From assembly GCA_041570195.1 (NCBI GenBank), contig JBFFWQ010000017.1:1-64000 (forward strand): 64,000 bases of DNA, in the 5' to 3' direction. The position numbers and the translations under genes were made by a program. Under the pieces are notes generated by a model. It saw nothing but the letters and a program-made list of their open reading frames with translations. It made no database searches and was not told the DNA's origin. How positions within the stretch are numbered: position 1 is the stretch's first letter; each line of letters opens with the position of its first letter. The stretch is from UBA11865 sp041570195. GTDB lineage: Bacteria > Chloroflexota > Anaerolineae > Promineifilales > Promineifilaceae. Positions 52,929 to 61,489 of the stretch are shown in pieces.

Positions 52929-53079
52929 TCCCCAGCCCGTCTCCGCTCCTGCGGCCCCCGCTTCGTGAATAAAGAGGGTAATCTTTCGCCGTCAATCTCT
53001 TCTCTATCTGTCAGGTCTGTCTCAATCGGCGTCCTATTCCCTTCATCTGGGCGCCATCCTGTCAATCCCGTCTGATTCC

Positions 53080-53637
53080 CTACTTCCCGGGTTTTCGAGC
53101 GATCAACTCGGCGTCGGCCGCTCCCTCATGGTCATGCAGAATCCGCCAGTCAGAAAAGACGGCCGCCAGCTCCCCCGGTCGCAAGAGAAACGCCTCAGTT
53201 GCCCGCGGATGGTCGGCTAGAGTGCCCAGGTGGCGAGTGCTGTAGAAGACCAGGCCACCCGGCCGAACCCCATCGCGGATAGGCCCGAACAAGTCTCGGT
53301 CGAGAAAACGAAATACACAAATCAGATCGAAAAAGCTCGGCGGCGGCGACCAGATGTCGAGGTCAACCGTCTGGAAGCGAACTTCGTCTGACAGTTCCAG
53401 GGCAGCCGCTTCCGACCGGGCGAATCGCACGGCAACCGGACTGATGTCAACGCCCAATACCTGGTAACCCTGCCGGCCAAGCCAGATAGCATTCTGTCCT
53501 CGACCGCAAGCCAGATCCAATGCCTCGCCGCCGGTCAAATAATCGGTGTTGTTGGTTAGTAACGGGTGGGGAGAGTAACTCTCGTCGCCGGCCGCAGCCC
53601 ATTTCTCATCCCAGCGCTCCTTATCTTCCCGGCTCAT
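53080..53637 (-). CDS. TehB-like SAM-dependent methyltransferase
   Basis: 185 aa. It begins MSREDKERWDEKWAAAGDES, the usual start of this small-methyltransferase group. EALDLACGRGQNAIWLGRQG is motif I, VLGVDISPVAVRFARSEAAA is motif II, and DLDIWSPPPSFFDLICVFRF follows. TehB-type proteins methylate tellurite, thiols or other small substrates. Downstream member of a minus-strand group with the FMN-type and UbiX genes. Confidence 0.87.
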   Translation of the reverse strand: MSREDKERWDEKWAAAGDESYSPHPLLTNNTDYLTGGEALDLACGRGQNAIWLGRQGYQVLGVDISPVAVRFARSEAAALELSDEVRFQTVDLDIWSPPPSFFDLICVFRFLDRDLFGPIRDGVRPGGLVFYSTRHLGTLADHPRATEAFLLRPGELAAVFSDWRILHDHEGAADAELIARKPGK

Positions 53638-53681
53638 GGTCTTCTCTTAGTCGCGCTCGGCCCAGCCTGGAAAGAAGCGTC

Positions 53682-54170
53682 TCAGCCACCGTCGGCGTAT
53701 AAATCGATTTCATCCCGGTGGCCAAAACCGAGGCTATTGTCGATGAAGTACAGTCGCTCCGGGCTGAGGCGGTACCAATTGATCTTGGCCAGTTGCGCTT
53801 GCAGTGCTCGGTCGGCCGCCCTCAAGAAAGGATACTTCTGCTGGTACAAGTCGATGGCCAAATCCCGCTCTTCGCCGGTCAGCTGATCCACGTCGCCCTC
53901 CAATTGAACGCCCTGTATAGCCGGCCAGTCGCTGTAATTCTCCTGGATAGTGGCCGCCGCCCGGCGAGTTAGGCCAAGATCTTGGCCATGCCGCGTTTGG
54001 CCGGCCGACAGGAAATATAGGTCAAAATGCTGGTTAGCATAGAACACCGCCGCCGCCCATACACCCTGGATGCCGTAAGTGGCCAGGGTCATCACCGTAT
54101 GCCGTTCCAGATAGGCCAGCGCCTGGCGGCGCCGCTCGGCAAGCTGTTCGGCGCTGCTAATCCCGGCCAC
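53682..54170 (-). CDS. pyridoxamine 5'-phosphate oxidase-like FMN-binding protein
   Basis: The split-barrel flavin reductase/PNPOx fold is suggested by VMTLATYGIQGVWAAAVFYA, FDLYFLSAGQTRHGQDL and AIQGVQLEGDVDQLTGEERD, the YhbP/UPF0306-like pattern. The GTG at 54170 lies behind GGAGGAGG and overlaps ubiX by only 14 bases, so it is preferred over the ATG at 54227, which would overlap ubiX by 71. Likely binds flavin or another cofactor; its product being next to a prenyl-FMN synthase gene is notable. Confidence 0.78.
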   Translation of the reverse strand: MAGISSAEQLAERRRQALAYLERHTVMTLATYGIQGVWAAAVFYANQHFDLYFLSAGQTRHGQDLGLTRRAAATIQENYSDWPAIQGVQLEGDVDQLTGEERDLAIDLYQQKYPFLRAADRALQAQLAKINWYRLSPERLYFIDNSLGFGHRDEIDLYADGG

Positions 54171-54750
54171 GGCCGGCTTCGCCTCCTCCTTGCCAGCGGG
54201 TAAATAGATCTTTCGGCAATTCGACATCCAGCAAATCGAGTACCCGGTTCACCGTCTGGTCCACGATATCGTTGATGCTCTCCGGGCGATGGTAAAAGGC
54301 CGGCATAGGCGGCGCGAGCACGGCGCCCATCTCCACCACCTGGGTCATGAGTCGCAGATGGCCCAGGTGCAACGGTGTTTCCCGGGGAACAATGATCAGC
54401 CGGCGGCGATCTTTGAGAACCACGTCGGCTGCCCGCAGCAGCAAGTTATCGCTGAACGAATGGGCGATGCCGGCCAGGGTTTTCATGGTGCAGGGTATGA
54501 CAACCATGCCAAAAGTCTTGAACGACCCGGAAGCGATGGTCGCCGCGATATCGTTGAACCGATAAGTCCTGTCGGCCAGAGCCAGAACCTGGTCCGGGCT
54601 GAAATCCGTTTCCAGACCGATCGTCTGCGCCCCGGCTTTGCTCAGAACCAGGTGGCTTTCCACATCCGGCGTCTCTTTCAATATCTCCAATAACCGAATG
54701 CCATAGATGACGCCGCTGGCGCCACTGATACCTACGATAATCTTGCGCAT
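54157..54750 (-). CDS. ubiX: flavin prenyltransferase UbiX
   Basis: 197 aa. Makes prenyl-FMN, the cofactor of UbiD decarboxylases. IVGISGASGVIYGIRLLEIL binds FMN, SGSFKTFGMVVIPCTMKTLA is the conserved active-site region, and RLIIVPRETPLHLGHLRLMT plus MPAFYHRPESINDIVDQTVN are diagnostic. No ubiD gene is in the window. A parS-like sequence is embedded in the codons for PRETP. Confidence 0.95.
   Translation of the reverse strand: MRKIIVGISGASGVIYGIRLLEILKETPDVESHLVLSKAGAQTIGLETDFSPDQVLALADRTYRFNDIAATIASGSFKTFGMVVIPCTMKTLAGIAHSFSDNLLLRAADVVLKDRRRLIIVPRETPLHLGHLRLMTQVVEMGAVLAPPMPAFYHRPESINDIVDQTVNRVLDLLDVELPKDLFTRWQGGGEAGRGRD
54376..54391. promoter_or_regulatory. second parS-like site, inside ubiX
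   Basis: Read on the minus strand the site is TGTTCCCCGGGAAACA, identical to the intergenic site at 50300-50315 except for position 5 (C for T). That is the one degenerate position of the known parS consensus (TGTTNCACGTGAAACA). parS sites inside genes are common. It falls 8.6 kb from the putative origin. Confidence 0.5.
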
Positions 54751-54900
54751 CGCTTGTTGTCACTCGAAATGTTCGCCTTGACCAGAACTGATTGACCTGG
54801 CAAGCGGCAATGGCCAAAGCACGTTATAATCTCGACCGGATTGTACGGTATCCATTCCTAAATCCCAAATAGCTATACCCGTTCCAAAAGGGGGTTCTTT

Positions 54901-55851
54901 GTGAAGTCCATCTATGTAACTGACCTGACCGACGGCGCCGATCTGTTCAACGAACCCTTTCTCTTGGCCGACGTCGTCCGCCGTGAAACCAAGGACGGAC
55001 GCCCCTATCTTCTGAGCACATTTCGTGATCGCACTGGCCAAATGAACGGCGTCTTCTGGGACGTGCCGCCCGACGTCGAGCAATCGGTGAAGGCAGGCAT
55101 GGTCACCCTGGTCACCGGTCGGGTCCGCAGCTACAAGAATGCCCTGCAAATCACCGCCACCGACTTGAACCCGTTTGCCGCCCCGGACATGAGCGAGTTC
55201 CTGCCCTCCAGTAGTCGGTCAGCGGACGAAATGATCGCTGAATTGCGTCGATTTATAGATGAACTGGCGCAGCCTTGGCGCGACTTGGTGGCCGCCATTC
55301 TGCTGGAGGAACGGTTCCTGACCCTATTCGCCAACGCGCCGGCCGCGCGAAGTATGCACCATGCCTACGTCGGCGGCCTGCTGGAACACACGTTGAGCAT
55401 GGCTCAAATCGCCCGCTTCCTGGCCGATCACTACCCCTACGTGGATAAGAGCTTGTTGGTGGCTGGCGCCCTCCTCCACGATCTCGGCAAGGCCCTGGAA
55501 TACGAAACGACCGCTTCTTTCGAGTTCACCGACGACGGCCGGCTCGTCGGCCATATCGTCCGGGCCACGATCATCATCGAGTTGACAGCCGACAAGTTGG
55601 CCAATGTCTCCGAAGAAGAGCGCCGGCAACTCGTTCATCTGGTTGCCTCACACCATGGATCCCTCGAATGGGGCGCGCCCGTAGTACCCAAGACCCTGGA
55701 AGCCATCCTGTTGCACCAGGTTGACTTGCTTGACAGCCGCGTCCAGGGTTTCTTTGATCACCTGCGCAACGATGACGGGCAAGACACTTGGACGACTCGT
55801 CCGAGTTTCATGTTCAATACGGAGTTACGCCGGCCAAACGACTTTGAGTAA
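54901..55851 (+). CDS. YhaM-like 3'-5' exoribonuclease (OB fold + HD domain)
   Basis: GTG 54901 follows a GGGGG run at seven bases. 316 aa: OB-fold nucleic-acid-binding part at 1-100 (LLADVVRRETKDGRPYLLST, FRDRTGQMNGVFWD), then an HD domain with MHHAYVGGLLEHTLSMAQIA, VAGALLHDLGKALEYETTAS (HD pair) and HLVASHHGSLEWGAPVVPKT. This is the domain order of YhaM/CBF1. TATAAT at 54825-54830 may be its -10 element. Divergent from ubiX. Confidence 0.9.
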   Translation: MKSIYVTDLTDGADLFNEPFLLADVVRRETKDGRPYLLSTFRDRTGQMNGVFWDVPPDVEQSVKAGMVTLVTGRVRSYKNALQITATDLNPFAAPDMSEFLPSSSRSADEMIAELRRFIDELAQPWRDLVAAILLEERFLTLFANAPAARSMHHAYVGGLLEHTLSMAQIARFLADHYPYVDKSLLVAGALLHDLGKALEYETTASFEFTDDGRLVGHIVRATIIIELTADKLANVSEEERRQLVHLVASHHGSLEWGAPVVPKTLEAILLHQVDLLDSRVQGFFDHLRNDDGQDTWTTRPSFMFNTELRRPNDFE

Positions 55852-55949
55852 GGGCTATAAGTGGCTTTCAGGGAGCCAGCGGTTCATAGCTGGCGAACAG
55901 CACCGCGCCATAGTTAGCAAGACATCATGTAAATGTTACAATTCCCGTG

Positions 55950-57092
55950 ATGAAGCGCGAGATTCGCCAATTGGTGCAGCAACTTCATGATAGCCAGGGC
56001 CGGGTTCTGGTCGTCACCGCCGGCGCGGGTACACAGGCCGTCGCCTGGCTATTGGGCGTGGCTGGCGCCAGTCGGACTCTGCTGGAAGCCCTCGTGCCCT
56101 ACGACGAATCATCCTTTAATAACTTCCTCGGCCAGGTACCAAGTCAATACGTGGCCCCGGAAACGGCCGGTTTGCTGGCCGGCCGGGCTGTCAACCGCGC
56201 CCAGCGTCTGTTTAAGGGTCCCGACCCGGTGATCGGCCTGGCCTGCACCGCGACCATCGTCACCGATCGGCCAAAGCTCGGACCCCACCGGGCCCACATT
56301 TGCGCTTGGACGGCCGAAAAGATCGTCCACCATAGCCTGCACTTGGACAAAGGCGCTCGAGACCGCAAGGACGAAGAAGGACTGATCAGCCGGCTGGTAC
56401 TCAATACGCTGGCCGAGGCTTACGGTCTGGAGAAGAGACTGCCACTGCACCTGACTGCTAAAGATGAACACGAATGCCGCCGCGATGAAGTAGGCCAGGC
56501 CAGTCGGCGGTTGCTCCAGAGTCAGAAGGGCTTTTTCTCGATCACAGCCGATGGCCTGCTAGGCGAGACGACCAACGGAGCGGCCATCTTGCCAGGCGCC
56601 TTCAACCCGCTGCACCAGGGCCATACCGCGCTGTCCCAGGTCGCGGCCGAGGAGCTGCAAAAAGACGTGATCTTCGAACTCACGGCCATCAACGCCGACA
56701 AACCGCCGCTGGCCGACTACCAGGTGTTGGGTCGTCTGCTGCAATTCGCTGGCCGTTACCCAGTCCTCGTCAGCGCCGGCCCGACCTTTCTGACCAAGGC
56801 CCGCTTATTCCCCGGAACGACTTTCGTCATCGGTTATGATACGGCCGCTCGCATCCTGCAGCCACACTACTACGGTGGTCGCCAGGATCAGATGCTGGCC
56901 GCCCTGGCTGAGATTCGCGAGCGTCGCTGCGATTTTTTGGTCGCCGGCCGCAGCGACGATAATGGCAGATTTCATGAAGCCAGCGATCTACGCGTCCCTG
57001 ATTCCCTCGACGACCTGTTCCGGCCACTGCCCGGCAGCCGGTTCAGGCACGATATCTCCTCCAGCGCGATTCGCTCTGGAATCAGCAGCTAA
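55950..57092 (+). CDS. CinA/PncC-like domain fused to NMN adenylyltransferase-like domain
   Basis: 380 aa. Residues 1-165 resemble the CinA C-terminal (NMN deamidase) fold: GRVLVVTAGAGTQAVAWLLG, YVAPETAGLLAGRAVNRAQR and PVIGLACTATIVTDRPKLGP. The usual SCTGG serine motif is altered to TAGAGT. Residues 205-380 are a nucleotidyltransferase: AAILPGAFNPLHQGHTALSQ (HxGH variant HQGH) and a late RHDISSSAIRSGISS (ISSTxIR). Both halves belong to NAD metabolism families, so a pyridine-nucleotide role is inferred. A GTG at 55947 is an alternative start. Confidence 0.8.
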   Translation: MKREIRQLVQQLHDSQGRVLVVTAGAGTQAVAWLLGVAGASRTLLEALVPYDESSFNNFLGQVPSQYVAPETAGLLAGRAVNRAQRLFKGPDPVIGLACTATIVTDRPKLGPHRAHICAWTAEKIVHHSLHLDKGARDRKDEEGLISRLVLNTLAEAYGLEKRLPLHLTAKDEHECRRDEVGQASRRLLQSQKGFFSITADGLLGETTNGAAILPGAFNPLHQGHTALSQVAAEELQKDVIFELTAINADKPPLADYQVLGRLLQFAGRYPVLVSAGPTFLTKARLFPGTTFVIGYDTAARILQPHYYGGRQDQMLAALAEIRERRCDFLVAGRSDDNGRFHEASDLRVPDSLDDLFRPLPGSRFRHDISSSAIRSGISS

Positions 57093-57108
57093 TCAAGCGT
57101 CACGTCAA

Positions 57109-57122
57109 TCCGACGCGTCGGA
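57109..57122. repeat. 14-bp palindrome between convergent genes
   Basis: TCCGACGCGTCGGA is a perfect palindrome in the 68-base gap between the convergent fusion-protein and oligoendopeptidase genes. It is followed by a partial repeat CCGACGCATCGACCCG. It could serve as a bidirectional stem, but there is no T-run. Confidence 0.3.
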
Positions 57123-57160
57123 CCGACGCATCGACCCGATTTGAAGGCGCTGTCCGTTCC

Positions 57161-58960
57161 CTAATCAGCGACGATGACTTCCAGAGCTTCCAGCTGCTCT
57201 AGATCGTCGAGCAAAACTTCGTAGCCGCCTTGCCAGAATTCAGCCGATCGGATGTCGATGCCCGCCTTATCCAGGATCCGCGCCGGAGCGTCGCTGCCGC
57301 CGGCTGCCAGTATCTCGAAATACCGCGGCTTGAAGGCATCCCCTTCCTCAAGATATTGCTGGTATAGCGACAGAACCAGCAGCTGACCGAAGGCGTAGGC
57401 ATAAACATAGAACGGCACCTGGTAAATGTGTGGAATCACCAGCCATTCCAGCCTGAAATCATCACTAATGCTCATTGAATCGCCAAATTGCTCGGCCAGG
57501 TTATGTGCGTACAGCTCGTTCAACTCGTCGATGGTCGCGCCCTTCTTGACCATTTCGTGGGCGTCGCGCTCGAAGATGGCGAAATAAGCCTGGCGCATAA
57601 TGGTGGCATAGTTGTCGTCCATCTGGCGAAACAGTAGGTCGCGCTGCGTCTCAGGATCCGGATCCTCGGCCAACAGGCGATCGATCACGATCATCTCGCC
57701 GAATGTCGACGCGGTTTCCGCTAATGGCAGCGATGACTGCTGTGTCAGCGCGCTATGGTGTGCGGCCAACATCGAATGGACAGCATGGCCGAGTTCATGG
57801 GCCATAGTGGCCACGTCTCGCGGCCGGCCGTGATACGATTGCAATATCCACGGCGTATGGTCTGGCGATACAGTCGCGCAGAAGGCACCGCCCCGCTTGC
57901 CTTTGCGCACTTCACTGTCGATGTGGTCCTCGGCAAATACCCGTTCGGCCAACTCGGCTACCCGGGGATCGAATCGACGGTAGCTGCTGAGCACGAGATC
58001 GATCGCATCAGCATAGGCAAAACGTTTCTCCGTTTTGATGACCGGCGCATAAATATCATAGCGACGCAATTGTTTCATTCCCAGCCAACGCGCCTTCAGG
58101 CGAAAATATCGTTGAAAGATCGACGCGTTCTGGCGGGAAACCTCTAGCAGCAGATCGACGACTTCGTCTGGTACATCGTTGGCCAGATTGCGAACAGCCA
58201 TCGGCGTGGCGAATCCCCGCAGCTGTAGATTTTCGCTTTGCCAATCCCGTACCCGCGATTGGTATATCAGGCCCAACACCGGCTTATCCTGCTCATATAC
58301 GCGGAGCAACTCCTGGTAGGCGGCCGCCCTGAGTTCGGGGTCCGGGCTGTGGTAGTGAACAGTCAACTCATCTCGGGTCATTTCCTGAATCTCGCCACCG
58401 ATCTCCAGGTTAAATACATAGCGGGCGGTAATGGTACTCAGCAAGGTCATTAACGCCGCCGAGCCATTAACGTTCTTAAGATTCACCACTCGTTCTTCCG
58501 GCTCTGACAGCGTATACGGCCGTTCCAGCCGCAGCGCCTCCAACCAATAACGATAGTCGCCGCTGTTGCCCAGCAACCGTTCAGCTACCTTTTCGTCCAG
58601 CCTCTTCCACCAAAGCTCAAAGAAAAGGACTCGGTTGTGCGCTTCGGCCGCCATCTGGCGAAAACGGGCCAGCGCGGCCTGGGCGGCCTGATCTTGTGTA
58701 TCGGCCGAGAATCTCAAACTGGCAAAGGCAAAGAGAGCGCTGATTTCTTTATCCAGCGCCTCGTGTTTTTCCAACAATTCCAGGAACGCTCCCGTCACAA
58801 ACTCATCCGTGGGTTCTGGCGACAAATCTGCCCTGGCCGCCTCAATCTCCATCAACAACGCCTTGACGCGTTCCAGTGCCAACTCGACCTCTGGCCCGTC
58901 AAAAGCCGTAAACAGATCGTCCAGGCTCCACGGCCCCTGGTGATACTCATTACCCGCCAT
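57161..58960 (-). CDS. pepF: oligoendopeptidase F (M3 family)
   Basis: 599 aa from ATG 58960 (GGAGAG five bases upstream; ATGs at 58963 and 58978 also in frame). A zinc peptidase of cytoplasmic oligopeptides. The helical N-domain includes HEALDKEISALFAFASLRFS. The catalytic HELGH lies in DVATMAHELGHAVHSMLAAH (about 380-400) with the third ligand in LPLAETASTFGEM. The C-terminal part PFYVYAYAFGQLLVLSLYQQ is the PepF/M3B hallmark. Complete and unremarkable. Confidence 0.96.
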   Translation of the reverse strand: MAGNEYHQGPWSLDDLFTAFDGPEVELALERVKALLMEIEAARADLSPEPTDEFVTGAFLELLEKHEALDKEISALFAFASLRFSADTQDQAAQAALARFRQMAAEAHNRVLFFELWWKRLDEKVAERLLGNSGDYRYWLEALRLERPYTLSEPEERVVNLKNVNGSAALMTLLSTITARYVFNLEIGGEIQEMTRDELTVHYHSPDPELRAAAYQELLRVYEQDKPVLGLIYQSRVRDWQSENLQLRGFATPMAVRNLANDVPDEVVDLLLEVSRQNASIFQRYFRLKARWLGMKQLRRYDIYAPVIKTEKRFAYADAIDLVLSSYRRFDPRVAELAERVFAEDHIDSEVRKGKRGGAFCATVSPDHTPWILQSYHGRPRDVATMAHELGHAVHSMLAAHHSALTQQSSLPLAETASTFGEMIVIDRLLAEDPDPETQRDLLFRQMDDNYATIMRQAYFAIFERDAHEMVKKGATIDELNELYAHNLAEQFGDSMSISDDFRLEWLVIPHIYQVPFYVYAYAFGQLLVLSLYQQYLEEGDAFKPRYFEILAAGGSDAPARILDKAGIDIRSAEFWQGGYEVLLDDLEQLEALEVIVAD

Positions 58961-59032
58961 CATTACTCTCCAGATCATTCATTATGTAAACTTAATTCGC
59001 CATTTACCACTTGCCACCCGCCACTCGCCCCC

Positions 59033-59746
59033 TCACCTCCGCTCCCCCAGCTCAATACTCTGTCGCAACCTGACGACCGTATCCGGCGGATAGTAGCCCT
59101 TACGCAAGCTAACATTAGCGTAGATCAGGCTGTTCCGGCCGATGATACAGCCAGGATTGAGCACCGCGTTGCAGCCGGTCTGGGCCCTGTCGCCCAGAAT
59201 CGCGCCGAACTTCGCCAGTCCCGTATCATATTCCTGCCCGTCGACGACGAGCTTAATCGTCGGTCTTTTCCCCGTTTGCGCGTCTTTCTCGCTAACCAAA
59301 GTCAGATTACTCAGCTTGGTGCCGGCGCCGATATTGGTGTTCTGGCCGAGAATGCTGTCGCCAACATAATTGAAATGCGGCGCACAGGCACCGCTCAACA
59401 ACAAACTGTGCTTGGCCTCGCTGGCGTGGCCCAGTATGCTGCCCGGCATCATGATCACATTCTCACGCACAAAGGCGCCATGATTCACCAGCGCCCCCTG
59501 ACCGATATAGGCCGGCCCCATCACAAAGGCCGCCGGCGCCACCCGCGCCCCTTCGGCGACATAGACTTGTGGGCCAATGGTGGCGCCCGGTGATACGTCG
59601 CCAAGAATCGTCTGCCCATGGCCAACAAGTCGTTCAACATGCGCAGCCAGGCCCCATAATGCCTGCCACACGATTTCGCAGCCGTCGAATATCTCGGCCG
59701 CCAGCGAATCGCTCAAGTCAAAGAAATCGTTCGGATGTAACATCAT
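59033..59746 (-). CDS. left-handed beta-helix acyl/nucleotidyl-transferase-like protein
   Basis: 237 aa with hexapeptide turns from about residue 45 to 225: TILGDVSPGATIGPQVYVAE, GARVAPAAFVMGPAYIGQGA, ENVIMMPGSILGHASEAKHS, NYVGDSILGQNTNIGAGTKL. The middle motif (GHASEAKHSLLL) and the late GLAKFGAILGDRAQTGCNAV match the LbH half of GlmU-like enzymes, but the pyrophosphorylase half is absent. Probably an acetyltransferase or a sugar-nucleotide enzyme subunit. Overlaps the upstream gene by four bases. Confidence 0.8.
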   Translation of the reverse strand: MMLHPNDFFDLSDSLAAEIFDGCEIVWQALWGLAAHVERLVGHGQTILGDVSPGATIGPQVYVAEGARVAPAAFVMGPAYIGQGALVNHGAFVRENVIMMPGSILGHASEAKHSLLLSGACAPHFNYVGDSILGQNTNIGAGTKLSNLTLVSEKDAQTGKRPTIKLVVDGQEYDTGLAKFGAILGDRAQTGCNAVLNPGCIIGRNSLIYANVSLRKGYYPPDTVVRLRQSIELGERR

Positions 59747-60177
59747 AGGATCTGCAGAGCCTCTTCAATGGCTGGCGTAAGTCGAACCAGAAAATCATGG
59801 ACGGGTTCTAATACCAGCCCGATAATTGCCCAGACCGGGAAAAAATCCCAGCGAATGTAGGCATTGATCGCAAAGCGCTTGTCGCTGTAATCCCATGGGC
59901 AGCGGCCGCTAACGCGGGCGATCAGCCAGCCCGTAACCAGTTCGACGGTCGTAAATCCAATGGACCAGATGAGCGCCCGGACGAGCGCCGGCAAATCCCG
60001 GATCAAATCATGGACCGGCTCATAAAACACGACCAGCAGGCCATAAATGGGAAACATCCATAGATAGGTCGTTCCCACCAGCCGCCAGTCTCGTTTGGGA
60101 AAGCTATCTGTCAGCGCAGTGAATACGACTTCACCGCACCAACCGCCCAACCCATACAGTATGTAACGAATCAGCAT
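59743..60177 (-). CDS. CmpB-like ('ABC-transporter type IV') small membrane protein
   Basis: 144 aa with about four membrane helices. ILYGLGGWCGEVVFTALTDS at the start, TTYLWMFPIYGLLVVFYEPV and the FTTVELVTGWLIARVSGRCP WDYSD region match the pattern of the putative ABC-transporter type IV/CmpB family. The Gly-Trp-Cys-Glu, Glu, and WDYSD positions are typical. Function of the family is unclear. Cotranscribed with the beta-helix gene (ATGA overlap). Confidence 0.78.
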   Translation of the reverse strand: MLIRYILYGLGGWCGEVVFTALTDSFPKRDWRLVGTTYLWMFPIYGLLVVFYEPVHDLIRDLPALVRALIWSIGFTTVELVTGWLIARVSGRCPWDYSDKRFAINAYIRWDFFPVWAIIGLVLEPVHDFLVRLTPAIEEALQIL

Positions 60178-60280
60178 GCTAATACGCTCTGATCACTAAA
60201 CGCCAGAACATAGCCGCCGCCAGACTCTTGGGTACACCGGCCGCCGCGCATAGCTGCCTGTCAATAATAACTGAGAGTAT

Positions 60281-60541
60281 TTAGCGGGGTTCCACCGAAA
60301 TCTTGATGGCCGTTCTTTCCTGGTCGTCAATCACCACTTCGGCAAAAGTCGGTACGCAAACGACGTGAACATCCTCATCAGCCAGGTAACCCGTGGCGAT
60401 GGCGATCGCCTTCACCGCCTGGTTGACCGCTCCCGCGCCAATGGCCTGTACTTCGGCCCGCCCAGCCTCACGCACCACGCCAGCGATAGCGCCGGCGACC
60501 GATGCTGTCCGTGATCGGGCCGAAACCTTAATAATGCTCAT
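60281..60541 (-). CDS. spoVS: stage V sporulation protein S-like (SpoVS)
   Basis: 86 aa from ATG 60541 (an in-frame ATG at 60553 adds four residues). VSARSRTASVAGAIAGVVRE, then VQAIGAGAVNQAVKAIAIAT and GYLADEDVHVVCVPTFAEVV are the SpoVS consensus, an Alba-like nucleic-acid-binding fold. Such proteins occur in many non-sporulating Chloroflexota and Thermus relatives, so sporulation is not implied. Confidence 0.95.
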   Translation of the reverse strand: MSIIKVSARSRTASVAGAIAGVVREAGRAEVQAIGAGAVNQAVKAIAIATGYLADEDVHVVCVPTFAEVVIDDQERTAIKISVEPR

Positions 60542-60553
60542 GTTTTCCTCCAT

Positions 60554-61489
60554 GTAATGTGACTGGCCCGAAAAGTCGCCTCTGAATTAAACGCCACGCG
60601 ACGCGCAACGATTGCTCTGTGCCTCGGATGGTGATTCCAGGTCAGTAAGTCTAAAATGTCAGGTCGGAGGGAAATATGCCTTCCCGCTGATTGGCATTCT
60701 AGACAATTTACGAGCCTATTGTCAAGCAATTAGGCGCCCATTTTCGTGATTGGTTGCATAAACCTGGCATTTTGGCTGAGAGTGCGGCAGAATCCGGCAA
60801 ATTCCCTACTTCATTCTGGCCCGTGCCATCCGATGCAACCAACTGCATTGGAGTGCATCAAAATTCACGTTTCGAGTCGTATCCAACGGTGTTTACTGCC
60901 TGTCAATCGGCCGGCTGGCGCCCGCGATTCAACGGTAAATATGGTAAACCCTCGCTCGCAGAGCCCATCGATAGCGGTGCAGGCCATTTCCAAAAACACA
61001 ACCTTAAAACTTTAAAACGCTCTAGAGAATCTCTTTCTAAAAAGATCGAACCTTTTAACATTGTTTACGTCAACTTTCATTGCGGCCGCCGCCATCGTCT
61101 GTTAGAATGTTTGACGGTAGAAGGAGTGGTGCCGTTGTATGGGTCAGTGACCAACCGGTTATTGGTGGAAGAGGATTTTTCTCTTCTGCCTGCGGCCACT
61201 GGCAGAAGTAGGAGCGACGCCGGTCTAGGTTTGATCGATTGCCTTGCACTCTGATCTGATTTTGATCTCAGTACCAGCGTAGCCAACATAGAATTGCTTG
61301 CACGGCCAGTTGCGCCTTTCGCTAGTTGAGCGATTGCCCTGTGTGCGTACCCCGGGGCCGGAAAGGGTACGACAACGGGTCCATCACCGGATGCCAATTG
61401 CATATTGGGTTTAAGTAACCTGGTTCAGGACTCTTTTTGGGTTGCTTGGTGGAGGTTGCCTGACGGCAACAAGTACGGTTAAAACGACT
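60554..61489. other. long dnaA upstream region without a supported gene
   Basis: About 940 bases. A 166-codon frame at 60754-61254 lacks a Shine-Dalgarno and family-like composition and overlaps alternative frames, so I do not call it. No rpmH is found on either strand. Near the end, GTTGCC-TGAC-GGCAAC (61455-61470) is a 6-bp tetraloop hairpin after GGAGG, about 20 bases before the dnaA ATG, which could modulate translation. No cluster of DnaA boxes is seen on this side. Confidence 0.45.

Noticed and set aside
60754..61254. 166-codon frame upstream of dnaA
   Set aside because: No Shine-Dalgarno, composition unlike neighbouring genes, overlapped by other open frames; no recognisable motif.
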